Shown here: one piece after another, positions 1-13,975 of the stretch
How the letters are laid out: each line of letters begins with the position of its first letter
How positions within the stretch are numbered: the first letter of the stretch is position 1
Origin: Urechis unicinctus
Lineage: Eukaryota; Annelida; Polychaeta; Xenopneusta; Urechidae
Direction: 5' to 3'
Assembly (NCBI GenBank): GCA_034190875.2
Contig: CM067345.1
Span: 23,097,438 to 23,161,437 of the forward strand
Length of the DNA stretch: 64,000 nt
Translations under genes and position numbers: made by a program
The notes under the pieces: model-generated
Database searches by the model: none
Told to the model about the DNA's origin: nothing
What the model saw: only the letters and a program-made list of their open reading frames with translations

Positions 1-3000
1 CTCAGCATATAGTAAGGGTTATTAACGGTGCGTTGCTTATTTGCTGTTCAAAACATTAAAAAAGCATACAACTTTCTGTGCAGCACCATGTCAAAGAGCT
101 GTTCGTGTGTAATGTGCAAGATAGATCAGGCGATGAACTCGAAAGCGTGTAAAATAAAATATTTAGATCAACCATTTAAACCCAAGTAAGCACAACTGTA
201 AGACCACAAAAAATGTAGGAGCTATTACACGTGACAATCCCGATGTGTTCTCATTCGCTGATAGCTGACTGCAACCTTACATATACTTCACTTGATTAAC
301 GTTCAGGATTTGCGACGCGCCAATGGATTCAAGCATGTTTTATGATGAGAAAAATCTAATTTATTTCGCATGCCACCATTATGAATTTACCGCAATGATA
401 ATTGATACAAATACTATATGTTAATTGTTATGAGCCTTGGCAATTCACATTCGCGCATTATTTAATGCCTAGTGCAACGAAATAAAATTCACTTCATTGA
501 TACTTTATAGCCTCTGTTAAATTTCACCTAGTCTGTTGTATATGACAGCAGTAACACAAAATAATTTTATTGGTAATGATTTTTAACCTGACACAGGCAT
601 ACATTACTAATAAGGAAATTCGACTGAATTGTAAACAAACAAATATTTTGCATTACTTACTATATTTAGTAAGAACCATTCGCGATGATTGCATATGATT
701 ATGTTGTCAACACAGTTGTATATCGCAAGAGGAGGAGAACATTTGTTTAGATTGATTCCTGCAATTCTGATATTTCATTACACTGCTTAGAGCACCGAGC
801 AATGGTTTCTCATTTCACATTAGGGGTATAATCCCAGATAATTGGTCCTACGTCGTACATAGAGAAGTGATTCATGCAAGAATCGTGCCATCAAATGCGC
901 CTTTTTATTTCCCTTGTAAGACTTGTAATGCGCTGTTTTGCTAGTGTTAATCAGCATCGATGTATTACCTACTATGTGCTATGTTTTGTCAACACATTTG
1001 CTAATATATTTAGCCAATATAAGGAAAAAAGGGGGATTATTATTAAAAAAAAATCAAATTGAAATGAGTAAACAAAATTAAATGTCCGGATCCTTAACGA
1101 ACTGCAACATTCAGAGAAAGTGGCGTATTCTGTCAATAAGCGGCTATTCTCTGAAGCCTGTTGACGAATATCAGCATATCCTATCTAGTAAGTTTATCAT
1201 TTGCATAAAAGAAGGATTATTTTGAATACCATTAAGAGACAGAGCAGAGCCGAGACGTGCTCGCAGAGGTGTTGGTGAGTTTTTGACCAGTGTCATGGAT
1301 TTTGTGCGTTATAAGAATGGCAAAGACGGATATACGGTCCACATTTTATAACATACGTTACAGACAGACAAGATTGCAGATAATGATGAATTTGGTAAGC
1401 ATGTAATGCCATCGTGTATTTATGGCTCTTCCTAAATATGAATGATAAAAACCAAGCCATATGTAAAGAACTCTGTTATGTGTGCCTGGAATGACACAAT
1501 ACTGATGTGGGAGTGCAATATCATGATTAATTGCGCCTGAGGTAAACTAAGCATATCATTGGGTATATAATTGGGTTTGCCAATCAACGTTTGATTTGTC
1601 TTCTGTAACAAACACTGCGTGCAAATCTTGAGCATCCATCATAAGGCGCAGACCATTAACATATAGCAACACAAGTAATGAGAGACCGCGTTGCCCCTTA
1701 GCTCGATAGGTGGCGGCACAGAGCAATGCTGTCCCACGCTCGGTCAGAAGTTATCGCCTCATTTCGTTTACTTTAAGGTTGACGCGTAACTACACAAGAT
1801 TCGTTTCCATTTTGTTCCACTTCGATGAAGAATTCTTGCAGTCGGCACTACGTTACGTTGTTATGTGTTATATATAGCGGCAAATTGTTTAGGGTAAAGT
1901 TGTCACTGGCAATGAGTTGCGCGTTGCGGTGACAAACTTTCAAAATGGAACCAATGAACCACTGTGAGGGCTAGATTTCCTTAGACACAATCTGTGTCTG
2001 TTATATGCTACGTAACTTTCAGCAGTGTATCTACGAACGTCTCATTCAGCATGTGATATTACATGAATCTCATTGAAAGCCTTATCCAGGAGTCTTATAT
2101 AGTTGTCATTTTATACCATGAACTCATATATGTAATTTATAATAATCCTTCACTCAAGTACTAAGAAGATGAAATTGTTTAGTAACATATTAATGTTTGC
2201 CTCCTTCATTAACAAGTTAATAATGGGACTGGGTTCTCACAGATTTCATGCTTTTTATATTAAAGAACCCAGAAATGAAACACGTTGGACTTCAAAGAGT
2301 TTATCAAACATTCCACCACAGACAATATGCAACTAGAGGTGCAGGTTAATAATTATTTAAGGAAACATTCAGTTCAAAAGACTTCACAAATTCAGTAACA
2401 GAAATTGCGAAAATACATGGAATCAAGCACATCATCTTTGAAGTAGTCCTTGAAAAAAAGTTATTGTCACGGGTCACAAGGAACAATCTCCATGCTCAAA
2501 GAGGTAAAAACCACGAGATGACTGTTTGTACAAAACAACTGGCCCTGAATCTGACAAAAGTAGTAGTGTTGGCTGTTGAGGGTCTCTGGTTGTTCTCACT
2601 GACCAGATATGGTACAAAAGGCGCAACACCATCTTGTGAGCCCCAATCTGATTGACATTGTTCGGTGACTTTGTCCGTTTTGATTTTGGCTTTGTATAGA
2701 CTGCCAAACTGGGAAGACTTCAGACTATTGCATTTTACCATGCTCCAGACTTTTGTCCCCCACCTCTTGGCATTTAGGTCTCTGTGATGTGGATGATGGC
2801 TTCATGCTGAAGGAATTGATATTGTGGAGAAAGTGGTTATTGGCAATTCCATATTGATTTTCTGGCACTCCTTGTTGACGCAATGATGTAGAGAACCACG
2901 TCAGCCTAATTCTCCACAGACTTCCTCATCTGCGCACAACATCGACCTTTGATGAAAACTTGGTCACAGTAAATGTCAAAGGTCGCAAGGGAACTGAGGA

Positions 3001-6000
3001 GTCCTTCAGCGTAAAAATCTTGAATCTTTGGTAAGTTCGTTATTGAGGGAGCGGAGATATGCAACCACCTGGGCCATATCGATGCAGGGTGGCAAGGTGT
3101 CCCAATACCTGATAATACACAAACACAATGAGCTTTGAACACACAAGTATATTCATCTTGGCTTACTTTTTACTCAAACAAATACAGAGGTAATGTGATC
3201 AAATGATTACTGATAATTTATCAGTAATACAAATACATTGGTATAAACTGGTAGGCCTGCAAATAATCAATCAGGGTATTATTTGGTTCCCTCAGGTGTG
3301 TTGATGTGGCATTCCTGGCCAACATCTTCTACTCCATTGAAGCTGTTGTTGCGATCATAAGCTTCAAGCCTGCAGAAAAGATGGCAACACCTCAATAAAC
3401 CACAACTGTAGTACTCAATCTTCTATTTAAACCGTGTGTATTAGATTACTGGAAACGGGCGAAGGACCGCATTGCTCCGTGGCACCGCGAAGTGGATTAA
3501 AGCTCGTGGTCTCTCATCAGTGAGAGGTATGCATATTGTCATAAATTATATGTAGCTACTGGCTAGAGATGCGTACAATCCAATACAGTGTTTATTAAGG
3601 AGGTGATAATTGAGTCGTTCATATGGTTCACTGTTGAGTTTATGGTATACCTGGCAATAATACTTTCTATAGCATTGATTAACGAGTACATAAAATGCTA
3701 CGCTATTATAAATTGTGAAGATGACAGCCTATACAACGATTGTTATCGGCAATATGAGTAACCTTACTGTAACAAATGAAAACTGAAAGTAGGAGTTTTC
3801 TGCCCATTCTCAGTCCGGTTCGTTGGTTTGTGTTTGTGGGTTTGTTGTTAACAATTTTTGTTTCGCGACACAGGTCGCAATTTTGCAAAAACAAAACTTC
3901 GACATTTAATTTTTAAATCGTCGGCATAGATGCTGCGCAGAACCCAGGGATTTCTAGAAAAAACGTGTATGTCGGGTCGTCACATAATGTTGTAGCTCAA
4001 TCTAATTACAAAACATTAAACCAATTGTTTTTCCAAGCGCCCCAGGTAGAAATATTGTGTTATCAGTCCAAATGTAAATGAAAGTTTAATGAATATTTCG
4101 AGCACTTATAAAACCGTCAACACATGTCCATGTGGTAATAAAAGTTTAGATAGCACCGTAATTTATTTAATATCATTGCAAGCACCCTAACACTAATATT
4201 AAACAATCCGTCGTGAGGCATTAGATTCTATGATATTGGCTGAAATCGTAATTGATATTTCAGCAACGTATCATATACCAGAATGCAGATATCTTCATGT
4301 GTGAAAATACATTCAGGTAAAAGACAAATTACATAAAATACAAGTTAGCTCAATTCGACAGGTTTGCCTTATATCGAACCTGAGTGAGCTGTCTTGCATA
4401 TTCACATCTCACAAAGGAGATTGGCATTGAGCGTCTGCGATTACCATCTTCTTGCTACTGTTTGACTAATAATTTCAATGATAGCCTTTAGTATTGTATC
4501 CATAAATGGCAAAACGTCGTTGTGATATTTGAAAGCACGACCAGCACCATTCTACAGCTGGGAAAGTTTCTGCTAGATCTACAAATAAAAATATTATGAA
4601 TTCCTGCGAATGCATCAAGTGATAGATAGTGGGACCACACAGGTGTGTGACTAAAGTAGGTGTCAACCTGATGGGGCATAATCTCTTATCTAGACCGAGC
4701 GCTATGAACCCTATGGATCCAGACAGCTACTGCAATTTAGTCAATGTTATGTGATCTACATATTGGATTATGCTTGTTAGATGATCCGAAATATTTTAAG
4801 TCGCGTTTTGAAAATACAATGCCCATTGCTTTTGTTTTTTTCATATAAGATTAATGCAAATCATCTTAAATGTGACATTATGTTGACAACGCGATGCATT
4901 GCCCCTGCTTGTTTGTTGCCATGATTTCCTATCTACATACCGCAAGCTTCCAATTGGGGTATTTCAGGATATATTGACAATGCAAAATGAGGACATTGTC
5001 CACTTTCAACGCTTGGGATGAAGAAAATGTAAATGCAGTAATATAGAATATCCATTTCCATAGTTGCCAAGCCGATATCTGACAACACAGTTTTTTTGTA
5101 GACGTTTTCTTTTACTGTTTTATGAAAACCATCCTTATCCATTACCCAGGCCACCGGGTGCCTTCTCATATGTGGTCCTTTATAGTTTACGTCATGTAAA
5201 ACAATATTAAGCAATAATTAGGTTTGTAAACATTTAGCTTCTACAAACGATATAACTCTGCATTTAAAAACAGAATCGTTGTTGTAATAATTCTGTTATG
5301 CTCCAACGATTATCAAACATTATCTCGCATTATCATTAGGGCTTAGGGTGATATTCCATTTTTTGGCACGGAGCACATTTGACCGACGTAATTCTGTAGG
5401 GGTAAACAGTGGTATTTACCATCGTTAATGTTAAATAATATGCAATATTAAGCTTATGAACATCTGAATGATAACGCATGCAGACATTAAATACACCAGT
5501 GAACCTCTTGTATCGGGCATGCGCGATTGGGTCAAATATTTTTAGCGTGGCCGCAAACAAATGGTTGCGACCATTAAAGGAATGATAACTTCTAATCTCA
5601 TAGTTTCTTAAGTGGATCGTTTGATAAATCAACTGTGTAAAAGGGACTACCTCCAAGGGAGCCATTCAATCTTCTAGCTTCTTAAGTGGATCTTTTAATA
5701 AATCAAATTAGTAAAAAGGACTACATTCCAGGAAGCCAGTCAATATTGCATTGTGATTGCTGTTGCAAAAACGCTCTGTTCGAGGGAACATGTAGCTGAG
5801 CTCAAAGTTGTGGGCTCTGACGAATGAACAAATTAATACAGGATCAGGCAGAAAGGGATCTACAATACTTTAGTGATTACAAATTATGAAAGTACGCAAA
5901 AAAAGAAATACTGCCATTTGGCATTTAGCTAGACGTGAGATGTGTCCTGAATGTTGGCTGTTTCTGAACTGCCCTCTCCTTTACGCCCACCCTTCGACGA

Positions 6001-8747
6001 AAACCTCGGTTCAAGGCCGTTAAAGAAGGAATTGATCAGGATGCGTATTAGGGTGAACGTGTTCTTGAAGGCTGTTTTGTAGGATGGTAGAACACGTGTG
6101 GATTTATGCAAGAGGTAGTCGGAGTCATCAGCCATAGTTGTCCGTGGCATCGGAAGCCTAATCTTACTTACATACCTTAATTCGAGAATGACTTTGCTGT
6201 GATCAGCCAAATGGTGAACACGAAGGACTCTCCAACAATTATGACACGGTTGAAATCTTGCTTAATGAGGTCTTCTTTACCGTCGTACGGAGTTGGCTTT
6301 CGAACTTGGTCGGTACGACGGTGACTATGGTGTTGCCCGAATATTGATTGACTTTAACATCTGGGGACGGAGGTAGTTATGCAAATGCGGCGTCGTCAAC
6401 AAGCGTGGGGGCTTCTGTTCGGTAATCGGCTTTTACAAAGGGGCTTTCTTAGAAGTTTGGGCAAATACTTGAATTTATTCTGGGGAATTGGTATTTATTG
6501 TCGACATATGGTCGAGGAACTGATTTAGAGCATATGCGGTAATAATAAATTGTCCACACGAGTGACAGGACTTCAGATATCAATGTTTGGTACTTGAGGG
6601 GCGGGGTATTATGCCTCCACACTGGTTGAAGATGCTTATTACAGTTAGTACATACAATCTAATTGATAAGAAAGGTCACACTTTTGAATTCCGTGCAATT
6701 TAGGAGATTTCATGTGTTTATATTTTTGTGTTCTTCATCCCAACAAGTAGCAACGGATCAACTGCATATATACGATGTAACCGTTTCGATTCAAATGCTG
6801 CGTAGTGACTTTTCAACGTCAGGTACAATTGGTCCGGCCAGCAATATTGTAACAATTACAAATATTTAATATGCGCGACTCGTCGTTGAACTTGAGAACG
6901 CTGCATTGTCAGTCATTACTACGATATATGCAATCAATAAATAATCAATTTGAACCTGAAACAAATTTCTGTCATACATAGATATGTTACCAATGCGAAG
7001 GAATTTGTTTCGTTATATCAGTCCATCAAACGTGCAAATGCTTAACAGAAGTTTTTAGACAAATATCAAAATTAAAAGAGGAATTCACCTCTAATTTGTT
7101 AGAATTTATCTACCACGAATTCTTCGTCATCCAAGCAGTTGCATATGAGCGATTTAGACCAGATTTGTTTGTCACTTAATTTCTGGGATTAATTAAATAT
7201 CTGAGTTTAGGGAGACTAATGAACTTGATTTGTGAACATTGATTCCAATATGTTGCATTATCTTATCTTATGCTAACATATCTGTATGGCGTCATGTAAT
7301 GTGATGCAAGTACGATCATAGTAATACTTCTACATTTGTGATATTGTAACTTACACTGAAATTTGCAGAAAGAAACGTCAATAACTGTCACAAAAGTGTA
7401 CGATATATATCACATTGCACTTCGTAACCATACCTGCTTTAGTTAATGAGGTAATAGCCCATAGCTATCATTCGCAATGATTATCACCGTGGCGAACCAC
7501 ATTTCTTAAACATTTGTTTAGCTAAAACGATGTCTCTCATAACGAGCAGATTGCAGCTGCATAGATAAAATATTATGCTGAACTGCACAACTTATCTACA
7601 TTTTCCATGATTTAAATTGCAATATATTAAGCCTCGTCAAAGAACTTGACTTCGTACGTTGTATGACCAACTCAGTCTAATAAATAAAAAACCTGTGGTT
7701 TCAAGCACTGACTGAAACATGTTTCTTAATGGGTTGTTTTCATTCCCCATCGAGCATAACTTGCTCTACCCGTTTATGTGTATCACAACCATAGAATAGA
7801 ATAGTATTACTTTTAATCATTGTTGAAGAATCTTACCCGCACATGCGATAGACGTGCGCTGAAATGAAAACTCAACCGGGCATTTGCCGCAACAATGCCT
7901 CCCCATGCTCGGGCGACGTAATTAGTAATACTACTACTCGGACTTAATGGACAAAACCGAACGACAGCATACCTTATTGTGTTGTACTTTACAACTTTGA
8001 CTACACAATTATACTGAAGTACCTTCAATGACAGTTCTCATAAATAAAAACGTCGACAATACAACAAAGGAATTAAAGCGAAGTTACACTTGCACCGCAC
8101 AATTTCGGATGTCGAAGGATTGAGTTTGGATGTCGGAAGAGCTGTGTACTATTAGATCAGCTCAGCCAGCTGATTATGTTGACCGCGCTTTATAATTATT
8201 CTTAGTCATGAGTGTGGTCAAGCAAAAAAAAACTAAGTGCACATGTGCATAGGTTGTCAGTGTAAAGTTGCTATACTTCTGGATTTAAAGCATTAAATAA
8301 GCTTGTGAACAGGACTGAGGTTGGGCATACGGCTATAGACGGCATTGAATACAATAATCACATGATGGAATACCTGATATGTAATGGTTACCTAGCTGGA
8401 TTTATCAAATTAAGCCGTTGTTAGGCCGTAATAAATTTATCTAAAGTGACATCGATCCGATGGGGTAGCCTCTGCAGTCATACTAGGGTTAACAAATGAT
8501 TGGCATGCATGCATCTGTGTTACACCTAACTAATTATCAGTTGATTTCGATACAACACCAGAATTTGCATCAGTGACTGTATGTTAGAGGGATTCTGTGG
8601 ATATTATTCTACATGACAAAGTTCGAGTGGATGCACAAACCATCCATGGCTGTAATTTGGATGTTTAAGATGACAAATACCGCATGTAATGCTTTTTTTT
8701 GGTTGTTACTAACATAGAGCGCAGTGAAATAGAAAGTAAATTCAGCA
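1..8747. other. AT-rich intergenic DNA, no gene recognised
   Basis: No open frame here exceeds about 110 codons and none shows a recognisable domain, codon bias or a convincing splice-site pair. The only local structure I could support is a tandem duplication near 5.59-5.74 kb, listed separately. Overlapping minus-strand frames at 2474-3142 are slightly more complex than their surroundings, but I could not match them to any family. Confidence 0.6.
5585..5745. repeat. Imperfect tandem duplication, about 80-bp unit, two copies
   Basis: Two adjacent segments (about 5585-5667 and 5668-5745) share the string TTCTTAAGTGGATC followed by similar AATAAATCAA, AAAAGGACTAC and AGCCA-TCAAT blocks. The copies differ at many positions, so the duplication is old. 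No coding potential is visible. Confidence 0.7.
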
Positions 8748-8749
8748 AT

Positions 8750-8985
8750 GTACTGCCAGTTTGTATTTTCATTAGCAAAGAATGTGACTGTACTCAATGT
8801 GATTCCTATATCTTTGTTTCGGTGTTTTGTACTGCCAGCTTGTATTTTCATTATCAAAGAATGTGACTGTACTCAATGTGATGCCTATATCTTTGTTTCG
8901 GTGTTTTGTACTGCCAGCTTGTATTTTCATTTGCAAAGAATGTGACTGTTCTCAATGTGATACCTGTATCTTTGTTTCAGTGTTC
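8750..8985. repeat. 79-bp tandem repeat, three copies
   Basis: Three head-to-tail units start near 8750, 8829 and 8908. Each begins TACTGCCAG, continues with TTGTATTTTCATT and AAAGAATGTGACTGT, and ends TTTGTTTCGGTGTTTTG or a close variant. Because 79 is not a multiple of 3, the open frames crossing it are repeat translations rather than a gene. Copies differ by only a few substitutions, suggesting a fairly recent expansion. Confidence 0.9.
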
Positions 8986-10398
8986 AAAATATTAATGTTG
9001 AATGCATGCAGCATCCGCAGTATTAAAGACAGTATGTATGGGGCAATCCATCGTTAATGATGGCAAATTGCTGATGACTTGCACTGTATGTTTCACACCC
9101 CGTACTATATTGTACAATGTTCATGATGTGTATATGATGATGATGTTATTATTGTTCTGGGTGTACGAGGTGATGGTTGTTCCACTAGTCAAGCAGCAGC
9201 GTTGTGCAAGGTGTCAAGTATTTGCATGCTTAAATCACATAAAATGAGATGCTTTGTATCTCTTTGTTTAGAGTCGCCCACATATTAAGAAATATTACTG
9301 GTCCTGGTTTATCTTTCCTATATTCCCTAATTTGCACGTGAATGAAGTGAGTGTATTGTGTTTTTAAGGCTGGCAATGTTATAGCTGACCCCCCAGAAGC
9401 AGTTCGATTCTCAAAAGATTTGATACTGATTATACATTTTTCTACAACTGGTCCGGGTTTATCTTTCCTATATTCCCAAATGGAATCCTTATAAAGCCCT
9501 GTATGCATATAGTGATACAAATAATAAGTTTAATAGCTTATGTTGTTTAGGCTCTGTCCACATTAAATATGTCAATTAAACAATATATCATAGAAACAAA
9601 CAAATATATTGGATTTCATTAAAAATTGCAGTCCATCAGTTGAAAATCGTAAGTGTTAGATCCTTCTTTCCATTTCGTAAACATATGCTTAATTCGCCTA
9701 ATAGGACTAACCACCATAACAGGCCTGTAGGAGGCTTACATTCGCTATCATATGACATTCTATAAAAGCTATGCACATTTTTTGTGGAAGCATAAACAAT
9801 TTCACCAGAGCACAATTAAAGAAATAGATAGCCTTGAAAATAAACTTCTGTTACAGTAATGTTACCACAAATATAGTATCACTGACAGAGCTCCATTGCA
9901 CCAAAATATAGGCATTTTGTGTACCGTTGCGACCGGGGAGCAACTGTTAAAGGCCAGTGATATGAAAATAGTGACAATTGTAGCCGAGGGTATTGGCGTA
10001 TTTGCGTTCCATGGTAATTGACAATAAACCTTGTCAACAGCACGAAGTGAATATATTTTGTTACTGCTTAGCAATGTTAAAGCTGACCACCAGAAGCAGC
10101 AAATTGCAAATTATTCTACAAACCTTATATAATATATGCCCAATTACTGGAATCTACCCTGTCCAACAGGAACAGCTTAGCGCGATAAATCTGGAAACCG
10201 AGCAATTGGAATGCGTCCTAATGGTATTGCAGCCAGAGCTATTAATTTGTATCCATATAGAAACACGATATTTAACACGGCGCAAGTTTGTTGAGTTATT
10301 AATAATCCATGTAACTGTGCTATAACAAAAAGTGGCCATTACATCATCCAGCTGTTGGAACTATAATCGCTGCAGTCCCTTATGCAAAATGAACGAAT
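8986..10398. other. Intergenic DNA with two small dispersed direct repeats
   Basis: No gene recognised. A 28-bp string containing GGTTTATCTTTCCTATATTCCC occurs at about 9299-9326 and again at 9449-9477. A block reading GCAATGTTATAGCTGACC then CCAGAAGCAG at about 9372-9402 recurs nearly unchanged at 10070-10100. These look like remnants of a dispersed repeat whose identity is unknown to me. Confidence 0.55.
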
Positions 10399-10790
10399 AT
10401 GCAGGTTAATCTCCAAAATACATTAAAATAGCTGTATGGCATGCTGTACAACATCAAACAATGAAATATTCATTTTATCGCTGAATGACCCTATTTCAAT
10501 GCAGTGTTTGATTTTCGTCCACATCAAAATCTTTGCTAAGTATAATGATACTTAAAATACAATACCGCACCTACGCAGAATATGTCAATACCTAAGAACG
10601 TAGAATATGTCAAAACCTAAGAATGTTTTAGGACGGTAACCTTTTCAATTAATTGAAAGAGCAATTGGTTCAACCTTTACAAGTCTTGCATTTACTGCAA
10701 TGTTTGGGTCAGTTCATTCTACGACATTCATTAGCTTATTAGATTGGGGGCCATACAGCTATTAATGTATTTTGGAGATTAACCTGCATG
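10399..10790. mobile_element. Foldback / MITE-like element with inverted termini
   Basis: The left end (10399-10439) contains GCAGGTTAATCTCCAAAATA and runs on to GCTGTATGG. The right end (10750-10789) is its near-exact reverse complement. Secondary inverted similarity lies further in (10480-10515 against 10690-10722). The interior holds a 24-bp direct repeat, AGAATATGTCAA followed by ACCTAAGAA, near 10577-10624. There is no coding capacity. The structure fits a non-autonomous DNA transposon or foldback element of about 390 bp. I could not identify a clean target-site duplication, so the superfamily is open. Confidence 0.7.
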
Positions 10791-13340
10791 CAGCCTGTAG
10801 CTTGAATTCAACTGAGCGTGAAAGGCGACTAATGTCGTATTCACATATCTGGCTTCTTACTAACGTATAGAGTAAAACGTGATTGACGGGAATGGTCCAA
10901 TGACAGATCACCCAATACATTGTTAAGGTTATTCAGAAGGGTTCTACTCTTATGTTATTCATTGGTGCTAAATCAGTGGTAAAAAATGAGCATACTATGC
11001 GATGCTGCACGACATTAAGGGCGAAAAAACATATTGGCTAGTATTAATCGACTTTGAAGATTACGATATCTACTTCGGTGTGCTTATGCTCCACCTTTTT
11101 TTAAAGTGTAGGTCTATTGCGTATATGACACCCGCGGCGTGGTTAGTTTGGGGTACGAACTCTCACAGCACTATGATAACAAAAGTGCATAAGCCGTAAA
11201 TCAAGTTTACAATACGGCTTGACTTGCTCAAAACAGCGGTATATAAGTGACACTGGGTTTATAAAGAACAAAAAACGTGTGCAATATATAGAACCCGATA
11301 TAAGGATTAAGATATAAAATGCTTCTTATGATACTCAACATATGAAAATTCAATATTGCAATTATTCTTTGCTGGGTGAGATTGACATATTATGATTGAA
11401 CTATTATTTGTTTTTTAGAGTTGGTATCATTTTATTCATATCAAATCACCATATCGCTTCATTATTTCATCATCATTAGTGAAATATTAGACCGACGTTA
11501 TATTTGTATGCTGCTCTACGTGTCAATTCCTATGCGCTTTCAGCACGGTAATTGAAAAGAAAGCTGGAAATAGTTCGAATAGAATAACGATTTTGCTGTT
11601 TGAATGTACGCTGAGCAAATTTTACTAATCTGCTAAATACACATTGTGTAGCTTATGCTCATTTCAGCAAGTGCCAGAAAATACAAATTTTGATTACGAT
11701 ACAAGAATACTTTCCATTCTTATTTCATTAAAGACCCATGTGTTACAAGTAATGACACCCTTTCAACAACTTTATCATTTTTTTCTGCCAACGCGACTGT
11801 ATAGGTATTCGATGTTGAATATTTGCTGATGAACTGATTTTACCGATATTGTTTTTGCTTGAGTTCGAGTGTTGCTGTCTTTTGGGAACAAATATTTATT
11901 TTCTTTGAATCGCGGCGTTTTAATATTCGAGAAAATAGTTTGTCAAACATTCCCACCATTTTAATCCGAAATATAAATATCCGCAATTTTCCTAATTGAC
12001 GACACGAGAAGAGTTTTTGACAGATATCAGGCAAGAAGTGAGCTATATTGTTCTAGGTGCTTTGTATTCTTCTAAACTACCTCCTGGTTGTATAAGCAAC
12101 GTTGGCGTGCTAGAATCTATCTGCTTACTGAGACGTCATATAAAACAGAATATGGAAGGATTGTCAATCATGACCGTGAAGAAACCTGTCTGCAGTAGAA
12201 TTACATTCAAATAAGGGTATATCAAAATAGGTCGTTTTAATTCTTTATGAATCGCAACAGAGAACTTGCTGGGCCAGGAAGGAATAACAATTACTTCACG
12301 TCAAAGAAGCAGCAATAAATGACGGCGTTCACAAACATGGGGTTTGGTGCTCTCGGCCTGATGATATTGGTTGTTTCAACGATTTTCATTTATGGACCAT
12401 TTTGATATTCAGGGAAATGGTTTACTGATCATTGGGACCATGTAACATTATGTAACATGCAGATTATACGGTACATGGTGTTAATGATCGAGTGGACTAA
12501 GGTTTTTTTTCAACAGGAGGCATACACGAAATATTTCCGATTAGTCATATATTCGCTGCAACGTTCGTCTATGCAGTCTGAATCGCCATCTTTAGAAGCA
12601 TAGCGTTCATTAGATACCCAGCTTTTAAGATGAATGATAATTAGAACCATGTGTATTGATAAACTACAACAGTTCCCATTAGGCAGGTGGATTATGTAAG
12701 ACATGTCAGCGTAACCTTTCGGTTGTTAACTGTTCACAAAGTTTGAATGAGCCTTCGTAGAATGATCTAAGGCAATTAAGATGGTGTGCCTTTAGGCACC
12801 GGCCATCCTTTACAGCGGGTAAACGACATTTATCTTAATGGGCAATGACAACACAAACATATACAGCTGTTGCTTCACCAGTTTGTCATTGTGAACTATA
12901 CCACTTAGGTGTAATTAAATTGTGCGATACACATAAAATTTACAAGATAGCTGTATGTTGAATTGTCTTTCTGTCAGTTATCTTAACACAGTGACAAGAT
13001 TATTTGTCCCTGTGTAGGTACCTTTTGAATTGAGATATAAAGAATAAAATAATTTGCAATTTAGCTTATGACTGTTTTAATATCGTGATGTGATGGCATT
13101 CTCACAGGGCGTTACACAGGTCAATCAAATAATGTCTTTGAAACATACCAAGCTAAACATTGGTCAATTGCGTAGCTACATTACACAGACTCTGGGCTGA
13201 ATGGGAAACAGATGATGTGGGTGTTATTTAAGCATACAGTCTAAGGACATTAAGAACCCAGCACCACACTCAACACACGACCTCAGTTGTGATTATTCGG
13301 TGTTTCGGTCATATTTGGTGCCCTCAACATACGGCCGCTA
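10791..13340. other. AT-rich intergenic DNA, nothing recognised
   Basis: Only short, featureless open frames are present (none above about 75 codons). A small hairpin with GGTGTGCC and GGCACC arms sits near 12784-12801. It lacks any other RNA-gene feature. Confidence 0.6.
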
Positions 13341-13700
13341 TATATGTATATATATATGTATAGGTATATATATATATATAGATATATAGAGATATATATA
13401 TATATATAGGAGATATAGATATATATATATCTATCTATCTATAGAGAGAGAGAGATATCTAGAGAGGATATATCTCTATATATCTATATATATAATATAT
13501 ATATATATCTCTATCTATATATATATCTCTCTATCTGTATATATATATGTATATATCTATATCTGTATCTCTCTATATCTATATATATTATATATATCTA
13601 TATATATTATATGTAGATATATGGTACATATCCATGTATATGTGTATATATATGTATATACATATATATTAATGTATATTTACATATATCTGTACATATA

Positions 13701-13750
<50 letters not shown>

Positions 13751-13805
13751 ATGTATATGTATATATATATATATTTATATATATATATATACATATATGT
13801 ATATG

Positions 13806-13874
<69 letters not shown>

Positions 13875-13975
13875 CTATATATATATCTATCTCTCTCTCT
13901 CTCTCTATATCTCTATCTATCTATCTATATCTATATCTATATAATATACATATATATAATATATATTATCTATTT
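13340..13975. repeat. Large (TA)n-dominated compound microsatellite
   Basis: About 630 bp of TA dinucleotides are interspersed with GATA, CTAT, TATC and CT runs, ending near 13975. Open frames across it read as Ile-Tyr or Tyr-Ile-Ser-Leu polymers and are artefacts. Internal GTATATAC and ATCTCTATC sub-blocks suggest several expansion episodes. Confidence 0.97.

Noticed and set aside
2474-3142. Overlapping minus-strand frames that might be a transposase remnant
   Set aside because: I tried to relate them to piggyBac-type transposases but found no conserved acidic residues or motif order.
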